Assembly (NCBI GenBank): GCA_052034685.1
Contig: JBPOIH010000007.1
Span: 74,852-138,851 of the forward strand
DNA from: CAYUUR01 sp052034685
Lineage (GTDB): Bacteria; Patescibacteriota; Saccharimonadia; Saccharimonadales; CAYUUR01
Direction: 5' to 3'
Length of the DNA: 64,000 bases
In this document: piece after piece, positions 58,054-64,000 of the stretch
How the letters are laid out: each line of letters begins with the position of its first letter
Numbering within the stretch: position 1 is the stretch's first letter
The notes under the pieces: model-generated
What the model was told of the DNA's origin: nothing
Database searches by the model: none
The model's input: only the letters and a program-made list of their open reading frames with translations
Translations under genes and position numbers: made by a program

Positions 58054-58850
58054 CTAGGTGGAGCGGAATTTTGCACCACGTCCTGGTTGGGTAAGCAGCT
58101 TTTCGATTCGCGCTTCTATATCTATGTGGCCGGTGTCAGATGGATGCACTCCAACTGGCTCGTACCATAGGTTATTGCCGCTTGCATTACTGTAGTCGCC
58201 CCATGCAAATGATAGGTCAAAAACAGTAACGCCGGTTTAGTAGGCCACATCACGCATGCGCTGCTGGTAGTTTGTCTGCATAGTGACATCACGGCCGTTG
58301 TTTTGCTCGGGGATAACAAAGAAGACGACGTCGGCATATGCCTGAACTCGATCTACCAGCTGGTTTAGATCGACGGCAAAGGCTGTCGGGTTATTCACAT
58401 AGACGCCGTGGCTGGAGTCCTCAATGATCACAAGGTCTGGCTGTACAAGATCGAGCCACTCTCCCCAATCACCAGATGTGGAACACGTGAAGGTAATGAT
58501 GGTGTCTGAACGCTTGCCAAGATTGTGCACAACCAATCCGCCCGACTGAGCATACACGGCAATGCCAGCTAAGTAGACGGCGACCGCATTACCGGCAGCA
58601 TTTGCAGCACGCACCTCAACGGTAGATGTGACTGGACTATCGATAGTTATCGTGTCGAGGCTATTATTTTGGTTCCACGTATGAGAAACGTTGGTCCAGG
58701 CACCACCATCTATTCGATACGAAAAGTTAGCCGATGATGCACCATCTACGACAAATAGATCAAAATAATCAATTGCGTCAGTCACCTCAGAAGATTTTGT
58801 CCAGTTTTTACCGATTAAGCGCGTAAACCAAAATGGAGTATACTGTAGTT
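58054..58850 (-). pseudogene. Decayed SGNH/GDSL-type hydrolase gene
   Basis: The frame encodes YFDLFVVDGASS..., a carbohydrate-binding-like stretch, then PDLVIIEDSSHG and, after an in-frame TAA at 58237-58239, TGVTVFDLSFAWGDYSN, WYEPVGVHPSDTGH and EARIEKLL up to a TAG at 58054-58056. The last part holds the SGNH block V (Asp, His). Protein signal also continues upstream of the first possible start (58785, GTG) to near 58850 without any start codon, so the N-terminus with the catalytic Ser is lost. Frame is intact apart from the stop, which suggests a single nonsense change plus loss of the 5' end. Confidence 0.7.
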
Positions 58851-58872
58851 AATTCAAGGTAAGGGAGGAACT

Positions 58873-59550
58873 ATGGGCGAGTTAGTTGTTGGGTTATTTG
58901 CAATATTAGTTGGTGCGTTGTTTTGTTTTTCAGGAAACATCATGATGCGCATACTGTTCCCGTTTATGGGATTTTTTGCAGGGTTTTCGGTTGGTGCCGC
59001 TGCAATAGCCGCAATTAGCGGTGATGGTTTCTTAGGGACAGTGCTTGGCTGGACAGCCGGTCTGTTTGTCGGTCTGCTGTTTGGGCTACTGGCGTACTTT
59101 TTCTACGCATTTGCGATTGTATTAGCATTCGCAGGTTTGGGCTTCAGCCTCACATCGGGTCTGCTATCAATCCTACACATGGACTGGAACTGGCTAGTTG
59201 TTATCTTGGGTACCGTCGTCGGCATTATCTTCGGAATATTTGCAGTCGTGTCGAGCATGCCATTAATCGTGTTGGTAGTTGCTACCTCGTTCTTTGGTGC
59301 AGCAGTAATTATATATGGCCTTATGCTCGTTCTGAATACGGCCAGTTTAGGTGATTTCTCGAGCGGTGCTGTCTGGCAAGATATTCGTGATCGCTTTGGT
59401 CTCTACGTACTGTGGATCGGTTTAGCTGTTGCTGGGTTAATGTCGCAAACGACAAGGCTCGTAGAAGAATCGAAAAAGATGCGTGAACTCTGGGAGTCAT
59501 CAGCGACGTTTGATGAATTCTTAAGCAAACAACAGCCAAAGAAACGATAG
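58873..59550 (+). CDS. Multi-pass membrane protein (DUF4203-like)
   Basis: 225 residues, seven hydrophobic helices in the first 190 residues with Gly-rich turns, then a charged C-terminus LVEESKKMRELWES. Resembles the TMEM198/DUF4203 group. SD GGGAGGA precedes the ATG and a TATACT is found about 25 bases before, in the debris of the neighbouring pseudogene. Function unknown. Confidence 0.7.
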   Translation: MGELVVGLFAILVGALFCFSGNIMMRILFPFMGFFAGFSVGAAAIAAISGDGFLGTVLGWTAGLFVGLLFGLLAYFFYAFAIVLAFAGLGFSLTSGLLSILHMDWNWLVVILGTVVGIIFGIFAVVSSMPLIVLVVATSFFGAAVIIYGLMLVLNTASLGDFSSGAVWQDIRDRFGLYVLWIGLAVAGLMSQTTRLVEESKKMRELWESSATFDEFLSKQQPKKR

Positions 59551-59551
59551 A

Positions 59552-60103
59552 TTAGATCTTTGTTTGAGAATGAGTGACGTAACCGGCAGCCAGTCTGTCG
59601 GTTCGTTTTTTCTCAAAACTTGATATACGCCTATCAATAAAACCTTTTGACACACCCAATTTACGGACAAGGATAGTCGTCAACCCTGCCCGGTTGGCGC
59701 CAGAGATATCCTGCAAGTAACGATCGCCAATCATAGCAACTTCTGACGGTTTGAGCTTATGACTTGCCGCGGCATGTTTGAAGTATCCCGGCATCGGTTT
59801 TGCATGGATGCCCACTGGATGAATTACACCTTTAGCGTTGAGTGATTCTTTTAGATTCTTGAGCGTTCGTCCTTTGGGACGATTGGTAGCAATGTATATA
59901 TCGATTGACTGTTTCCTCAGGTAGGTAGTTAATTTTTTGTCGACGTCAAATGAGCCGCGGGATACAACGGTACCATCTAAGTCGATCATCACCGCCTTTA
60001 TCCCTTGCTTTTTGAGTAGGTCAAAGTCTACATCGCATACAGAGTCTACGATGTAGTCGGGCTTCAGTAGCCGGTGGCCAGTATTGACAGGTTTAGCTAA
60101 CAT
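59552..60103 (-). CDS. YqeG-type HAD phosphatase (PGP phosphatase-like)
   Basis: HAD-superfamily subclass IIIA enzyme. Opens RLLKPDYIVDSVCDVD as YqeG does, motif I MIDLDGTVV with Asp41 and Asp43, motif II region IYIATNRPKGRT, and motif IV MIGDRYLQDISGANRAGLTT. YqeG/GEP4-type proteins dephosphorylate phosphatidylglycerophosphate in some lineages, which suits the lipid genes here. It is convergent with the preceding gene by 2 bases. Confidence 0.85.
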   Translation of the reverse strand: MLAKPVNTGHRLLKPDYIVDSVCDVDFDLLKKQGIKAVMIDLDGTVVSRGSFDVDKKLTTYLRKQSIDIYIATNRPKGRTLKNLKESLNAKGVIHPVGIHAKPMPGYFKHAAASHKLKPSEVAMIGDRYLQDISGANRAGLTTILVRKLGVSKGFIDRRISSFEKKRTDRLAAGYVTHSQTKI

Positions 60104-60115
60104 TATGGCTTTCGC

Positions 60116-60481
60116 TTACTGTGCACTAGGTGTAGTACTAGAGGCATCTTCGAGTTGTTTCTCGAGATCGGCAATTTCTGCTGCTTGTTGGTCGACTTCT
60201 TTTTTAAGCTCAGCATTCTCTGCCTGTAAACTCGCAGCATTTTGCTGCCCCTCTTGGACTTCGTTGCCGGCCACAGCTTTTGCCTCACTCAAATCTTGTT
60301 CAAGCTCATTTACTTGTTGTTTCAGTTCTTTTTCTGCTTCACTAGTAGCAACGTTCGTTCCGTACGTATAGCCACCAAACCCACCCAATAACACTGCAAT
60401 AATAACAAGCAGTATGCACACTGAACGACTGACTGTCTTCTTTTTCTTCGCGCCCGTACTATTTTCACTGTAATCCGTCAT
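60116..60481 (-). CDS. Single-pass membrane protein with coiled coil
   Basis: 121 residues: basic N-terminus with AKKKKTVSRS, one helix at about 20-45 (LLVIIAVLLGGFGGYTYG), then a predicted coiled coil to the end rich in Glu, Gln, Lys (LKQQVNELEQDLSEAK, ENAELKKEVDQQAAE). Upstream of the YqeG-type gene by 12 bases. Function unknown; may dimerise outside the membrane. Confidence 0.65.
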   Translation of the reverse strand: MTDYSENSTGAKKKKTVSRSVCILLVIIAVLLGGFGGYTYGTNVATSEAEKELKQQVNELEQDLSEAKAVAGNEVQEGQQNAASLQAENAELKKEVDQQAAEIADLEKQLEDASSTTPSAQ

Positions 60482-60824
60482 TTCATATCCTCATTAAAGT
60501 TACACTTCTATTGTATTTGTTTTTGCTTCTATAATAAACACCTGTAATCATTCGTGGCTGGGATGGAGGGATTCGACCTGCTTTCAGCAGGCCCGAAACA
60601 ACTTCTTTCAAAACCAGTTTTGAAGAGTTGATTTCCTTGCAGATTGCCATCAGGCAATCTTCACCCCGATCTTTTCTGGCGTTCGAACCGCAAACATAGA
60701 AAAAGGTCTGTCAACAAGTCTAAAGACTCATTGTCAAACCTTTGGCTGGGGTTAAAGGACGATGTTCGAACTTTTACAGGGGTGAGTTTGCCTATTTGTG
60801 AAAAACGATTAGGAGACAATGAAA
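60482..60824. other. Gene-free 343-base stretch with hairpins
   Basis: No ORF that convinces. Hairpins: CCTGC/GCAGG (60577-60591); a long one from CAACT (60599-60603) with TTCAAAA/TTTTGAA (60607-60624) to AGTTG (60626-60630); AGATTGCC/GGCAATCT (60641-60660); and AAAGGT/ACCTTT (60702-60743) with an inner AGTC/GACT. Two further TTCGAA motifs (60681-, 60764-) have a tRNA-T-loop look. Confidence 0.5.
60555..60576 (-). repeat. 22-bp copy of the tRNA-Gln 3' end (candidate att site)
   Basis: Identical over 22 bases to 63879-63900, which covers the T-loop from its second U to the CCA end of tRNA-Gln. The base before T54 differs (G in the copy), so this is not a working tRNA. Typical of the far end left by site-specific integration into the tRNA gene. 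Confidence 0.7.
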
Positions 60825-61358
60825 CTAGGAGTTCTCAACAATGTATTTAACTGCATCAAATAGCTTTGGAGCTGTGAATAAAGCGTTAGCAGAATCTACA
60901 TTTTCATTCGCTGTCTTAACAAGTATGCCACCCTTACAGCCAGCATTAATCGCTGCATCAATATCTGATTGGTTGTCACCAGCCATATATATCTGTGACA
61001 GGTCTAAGTTAAATTCTTCTGCTGCTTGCAATAGCATTTTTGGACCTGGTTTGCGCCAGTCTGTGTTATCATCACGCTTCATTTCGCCATTCACGTATGT
61101 TTTAAGCACATTAACTCCACTAGCAGATAAGCGCCTTAACACCTCTTCATGTATGCGCCAAAATTCTTCTTCGGTCAATCTGCCTTCTTCGATACCAGCT
61201 TGGTTGGTAATGTATATAACTGAAAAGTCGTTTTCTGCAAGATACTTAAGTGAAGAGATAGAATCGTCAAATAATTCAATTTTTTCTATTTTGTCCACGC
61301 GTAAATCTGGTGGATCGACAATCACAGTTCCGTCTCTGTCCAATAATGCTACTTTCAT
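60825..61358 (-). CDS. HAD-IIIA phosphatase (GmhB/histidinol-phosphatase-like)
   Basis: HAD-superfamily: VALLDRDGTVIVD (catalytic Asp pair), IYITNQAGIEEG, RKPGPKMLL and AGDNQSDIDAAINAGC. The pattern is that of D-glycero-D-manno-heptose-1,7-bisphosphate phosphatase GmhB and histidinol-phosphatase, though the CxCx(R)KPxP zinc ligands of GmhB are not all visible. ATG at 61358 starts the family sequence; the longer frame to 61379 is not needed. Inside the tRNA-bounded segment. Confidence 0.8.
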   Translation of the reverse strand: MKVALLDRDGTVIVDPPDLRVDKIEKIELFDDSISSLKYLAENDFSVIYITNQAGIEEGRLTEEEFWRIHEEVLRRLSASGVNVLKTYVNGEMKRDDNTDWRKPGPKMLLQAAEEFNLDLSQIYMAGDNQSDIDAAINAGCKGGILVKTANENVDSANALFTAPKLFDAVKYIVENS

Positions 61359-61544
61359 AAGTGTTACATTACCATACATTGCAGATTTAAGTCACAATAT
61401 TATACATAAGCATTATGAATAATGTGCAATATTATGGCTGCCCCTAATGGATGGAATTCGAACTTCTTACGTAGAATCATATTAGTATGAATTGTATGAA
61501 CTATATGATAGTATAAGACTAATGACTAATACAGGAGATATGAA

Positions 61545-61763
61545 ATGGATATGCCACGATTAATTGGTTCGGTAACTGTGGGTGAGCGTGGGCAGGTAGT
61601 AATACCCTCTGATGCAAGAGAATTAATGTCTATTAATGCAGGTGACAAACTTCTTGTATTTAAGGCGCCGGTAGACGGCGTACTGATTATTGCCAAACCG
61701 GAAACTTTCGAAAAACTGCTCGCCCATCTGGAACTAAACTTACCAAAAAAGAAAGAGTCGTAA
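61545..61763 (+). CDS. AbrB/SpoVT-like DNA-binding protein
   Basis: 72 residues with the swapped-hairpin start LIGSVTVGERGQVVIPSDARELMSI, typical of AbrB-fold regulators and MazE-type antitoxins; the rest is a helix with KPETFEKLLAHLELNLP. SD AGGAGAT precedes ATG. 2 bases upstream of an ABC ATPase gene, so probably its regulator rather than a toxin partner; no toxin gene is adjacent. Confidence 0.75.
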   Translation: MDMPRLIGSVTVGERGQVVIPSDARELMSINAGDKLLVFKAPVDGVLIIAKPETFEKLLAHLELNLPKKKES

Positions 61764-61765
61764 TC

Positions 61766-62446
61766 ATGCATAAAGTTATCGATATAAAAAACCTACAAAA
61801 AACTTACAACGCTAGCGGCAAAAATCCGACTACCGCGCTAAGTGGAATAAATTTTGTTGTTAACGAAGGCGATTTTGTAGCAATTATGGGTCGTTCAGGC
61901 TCGGGTAAGTCCAGTTTAATGCATGTTATTGGTTTGCTCGATCAACACTTTGAGGGTGATTATTTATTGAACGGGGTTTCAGTTCGAGAGCTCAGTCAAA
62001 GCAAGCTTTCGGATCTAAGAAGTTTAGAGATTGGCTTTGTCTTTCAGCAGTTTAATCTTCTAAAGCGTCGTACAGTTTTGCAGAATGTAATGCTGCCTAC
62101 GGTTTATAGACCGGCATCAGATGATATTGAACGAGCAAAAGAAGCTATCAAACGAGTTGGATTAGAAAGTCGTATTAACCACCGTACTAATGAGTTATCA
62201 GGCGGACAAATACAGCGCGTTGCCATAGCGCGTGCATTAATGATGAAACCTAGCTTATTACTAGCAGACGAACCTACAGGTAACCTAGACACTAAAAGTG
62301 CAAACAGTATCATGCAGCTTTTTCGTGAAGTAAATCAGCAAGGTACGACAATCGTACTTATTACGCACGAAGAAGACATTGCTAAATATGCTGACCGCAC
62401 TATACGAATACGTGATGGCAAAATTACCGAGGAGGCATCAAAATGA
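61766..62446 (+). CDS. ABC transporter ATP-binding protein, LolD/MacB type (second system)
   Basis: Walker A GRSGSGKSSL, Q-loop FVFQQFNLL, signature LSGGQIQRVAIARALM, Walker B LLLADEPTGNLD, H-loop LITHEEDIAKYAD. 226 residues. Same operon as the AbrB-like gene and the permease downstream (4-base overlap). Codon use is more AT-rich than most neighbours, visible as many TTA/ATA codons. Confidence 0.93.
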   Translation: MHKVIDIKNLQKTYNASGKNPTTALSGINFVVNEGDFVAIMGRSGSGKSSLMHVIGLLDQHFEGDYLLNGVSVRELSQSKLSDLRSLEIGFVFQQFNLLKRRTVLQNVMLPTVYRPASDDIERAKEAIKRVGLESRINHRTNELSGGQIQRVAIARALMMKPSLLLADEPTGNLDTKSANSIMQLFREVNQQGTTIVLITHEEDIAKYADRTIRIRDGKITEEASK

Positions 62447-63723
62447 AAATCAGTAATCTTCTAACTGAAGCTAGCGAATCAATAATAATCAACAAAGGAC
62501 GTAGTCTGCTGACCGTTCTAGGCATCGTAATAGGCATAGCGGCAGTTACAACAATAATGGGCCTAGGCGCTGGAATGGACGCAAAAATTGATAAAGAAGT
62601 GAATAAACTTGGTTCAACAAATGTGACAATTGAGTCACGCAACGCTCCAACCACTCAAGAGCTTGAAGAACTAAAAAACCCTGAACACAGAGCACCTGAA
62701 GGTGCACCAGAAAACCAGAAAAGCATAAGTACGCTCGTTGAACCGACCCTAACAGAACAAGATTTAAATTCAATAAAAGCTATCGACCAGAATCTCGTTA
62801 CTGGTGTTTCGCCACTCGTAGCTACAACGGCAAAACTACAGTCAGGTGTTGGTGGCACTATTGCAGTGCAAGGTGTATCAGAGTCATATAGCAATATTCG
62901 TAATTACGAACTTGAGTCTGGCGCCTTTTTTGACCGTGAAAGTATTACAGAGAAAAAACTGGTTATCGTACTAGGAAAAAGCATAGCAAACGATATTTTC
63001 AAAGATGTCGACCCAATAGGTAAACAGGTCAATCTTAATAATACTGACTATACAGTCGTTGGTGCGCTTGCCGAAACTGAGCCAGGTCAGTTTGATAATC
63101 CAAATGTTCTTGTATATGTACCCTACACAAGTATCATTGAGCAGAATAAACTAAGTCAAAATTTTGGCTCAATAATTACTCAAGCAATTGATGATGAATC
63201 TGTAGAAGAGGTCAAAACACTTGTTGAAGAAATCCTATTAGCTAACCATGGCTACAGCAATACTGACGAGGCTGATTTTACAGTCAAGAGCTCTGCTGAA
63301 GTGCTAGGATCCATTACTGATTTGACTGATTTGTTTCGTAAGATTCTAATGATAAGCGCTGCAATTTCATTACTAGTAGGCGGTATTGGCATCATGAACA
63401 TCATGCTAGTCAGCGTGACCGAGCGCACCCGCGAGATAGGACTCCGGAAGGCTGTAGGTGCAAAAACACGCCATATTATGATGCAGTTTCTCACTGAAGC
63501 CATCGTATTAACAATTCTCGGTGGGATACTTGGTATAGTGTTAGGTTACATAATGGCAACTGGTCTAACGAAAGCCATGGACTTGGACATCGTTCCGTCT
63601 ATGACTATTGAGACAATTGCTGTTACGGCTGGTATTTCAATCGCCGTTGGATTGATATTTGGTACATACCCCGCTCATAAGGCTGCCAAACTTGACCCAA
63701 TTGACGCCCTTCGTTACGAATAA
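62443..63723 (+). CDS. ABC transporter permease, MacB/FtsX type (second system)
   Basis: MacB-like: first helix near residues 18-38 (GRSLLTVLGIVIGIAAV), outer domain to about 280, then three helices with TERTREIGLRKAVGAKTRHIM and the C-terminal KAAKLDPIDALRYE. Related to the permease at 24.8-26.1 kb but with a different outer domain. Terminates 156 bases before tRNA-Gln. Confidence 0.92.
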   Translation: MKISNLLTEASESIIINKGRSLLTVLGIVIGIAAVTTIMGLGAGMDAKIDKEVNKLGSTNVTIESRNAPTTQELEELKNPEHRAPEGAPENQKSISTLVEPTLTEQDLNSIKAIDQNLVTGVSPLVATTAKLQSGVGGTIAVQGVSESYSNIRNYELESGAFFDRESITEKKLVIVLGKSIANDIFKDVDPIGKQVNLNNTDYTVVGALAETEPGQFDNPNVLVYVPYTSIIEQNKLSQNFGSIITQAIDDESVEEVKTLVEEILLANHGYSNTDEADFTVKSSAEVLGSITDLTDLFRKILMISAAISLLVGGIGIMNIMLVSVTERTREIGLRKAVGAKTRHIMMQFLTEAIVLTILGGILGIVLGYIMATGLTKAMDLDIVPSMTIETIAVTAGISIAVGLIFGTYPAHKAAKLDPIDALRYE

Positions 63724-63878
63724 GCAAAGACTAATTTTAGTTAAAGAAGTAAAAATAATTAATGGGAGATAGGATTCGAACTATTTAACAGATTAGAATA
63801 ATTAATATTTCAAAAATATAGAATTAAAAATTCACAACAACAGGGGTCAAAGTTTGAACAGTATAGTTAAATTTCACT
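63724..63878. other. Gene-free stretch between permease and tRNA-Gln
   Basis: AT-rich, 155 bases. Contains TTCGAAT at 63773-63780 (minus strand reading), again with T-loop-like surroundings but no acceptor end. No integrase or other gene. Confidence 0.4.
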
Positions 63879-63952
63879 TGGCTGGGATGGAGGGATTCGA
63901 ACCCCCGATCACGGGACCAGAACCCGGTGCCTTACCACTTGGCCACATCCCA
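63879..63952 (-). tRNA. tRNA-Gln (anticodon CTG)
   Basis: 74 bases including encoded CCA. Acceptor TGGGATG (63952-63946) pairs with CATCCCA (63889-63883); discriminator G; D-stem GCC/GGC; anticodon loop TTCTGGT with CTG at 63920-63918; T-stem GGGGG/CCCTC around TTCGAAT. One mismatch at the top of the anticodon stem. Only tRNA found in the window. Confidence 0.93.
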
Positions 63953-64000
63953 TTACTGGATTAGAACACGGGAATTATAGCGCAGAATTTGTGTTTTGTC

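Noticed and set aside
58237..58239. Stop codon recoding in the SGNH frame
   Set aside because: It is TAA, and TGA clearly ends many other genes; the known Patescibacteria recoding concerns TGA, so a nonsense change is simpler.
60552..60835. tmRNA (ssrA), because of hairpins and a CCA-like end with TTCGA
   Set aside because: T54 is replaced by G, the T-stem has a mismatch, no matching 5' acceptor strand was found, and no tag frame ends in a hydrophobic degradation signal on either strand. The 22-base identity with tRNA-Gln fits an att copy better.
61545..61763. Toxin-antitoxin system for the AbrB-like gene
   Set aside because: No toxin-sized gene is adjacent; the next gene two bases away is an ABC ATPase.
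1..64000. CRISPR arrays, insertion sequences, prophage, rRNA
   Set aside because: No regularly spaced direct repeats, no transposase or phage structural ORFs and no rRNA-like stretch were seen on either strand.

Overview
The window reads as a compact chromosome segment of a small-genome bacterium, most likely Candidatus Saccharibacteria (TM7) or a close Patescibacteria/CPR relative. The evidence is a short set of central-carbon genes in coupled operons, split transketolase, many clade-type membrane and hypothetical proteins, no amino-acid or nucleotide biosynthesis genes in 64 kb, genes packed on both strands with 1-40 bp gaps, and a standard code (TGA ends many genes, which argues against Gracilibacteria/Absconditabacteria). 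The taxonomic call is inference; there is no rRNA here.

Layout. 1-8 kb: alpha/beta hydrolase end, metallophosphoesterase, uvrB, then three paralogous membrane-anchored proteins sharing a prepilin-like N-terminus, and an SLOG-fold protein. 8-15.4 kb: a minus-strand sugar-phosphate block (pyrophosphatase, GAPDH, small membrane protein, rpiB, rpe, transketolase N half, a previously unlisted 40-codon ORF, transketolase C half, class II aldolase, PfkB kinase). 15.4-20 kb: GDPD, an FNR-like reductase beside a cytochrome b5-like protein, thioredoxin reductase, glutaredoxin, FKBP. 21-30 kb: MsbA-type ABC exporter, VUT/YhhQ transporter, a MacB/LolCDE-type ABC pair, pheT-pheS. 30-48 kb: YajQ, two tandem GH63-like glycosidases, VKOR with NDH-2, RmuC, ZIP transporter divergent from a Fur-family regulator, PAP2 phosphatase divergent from a diacylglycerol-kinase-family gene with no ordinary start codon, DUF2207 and YggT membrane proteins, a large acidic DNA-binding-like protein and its partner, and an acyltransferase. 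48.9-51.6 kb: an accessory patch with an overlapping gene pair, one carrying a PD-(D/E)xK nuclease domain and the other a possible HEPN R-x4-H motif. 51.6-60.5 kb: hypotheticals, metK under a SAM riboswitch, a decayed SGNH hydrolase, YqeG-type phosphatase. 60.5-63.95 kb: a small island bounded by a 22-bp copy of the tRNA-Gln 3' end and the tRNA itself, carrying a HAD phosphatase, an AbrB-like regulator and a second MacB-type ABC pair.

Two themes cut across the genes. First, many genes that begin a transcription unit have a good -10 hexamer only 6-10 bases before the ATG and no Shine-Dalgarno, which predicts leaderless mRNAs; genes inside operons instead use ATGA/TGATG overlaps or clear SD sequences. 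Second, several start codons should be moved from the longest-ORF position; those choices are given gene by gene. The most unusual items are the nuclease/HEPN-like pair, the coupled 40-aa ORF between the transketolase halves, the apparent AUC-start lipid kinase, the prepilin-like paralogues with Gln at +5, heptamer repeats inside pheS and metK, and the tRNA-Gln-bounded island.
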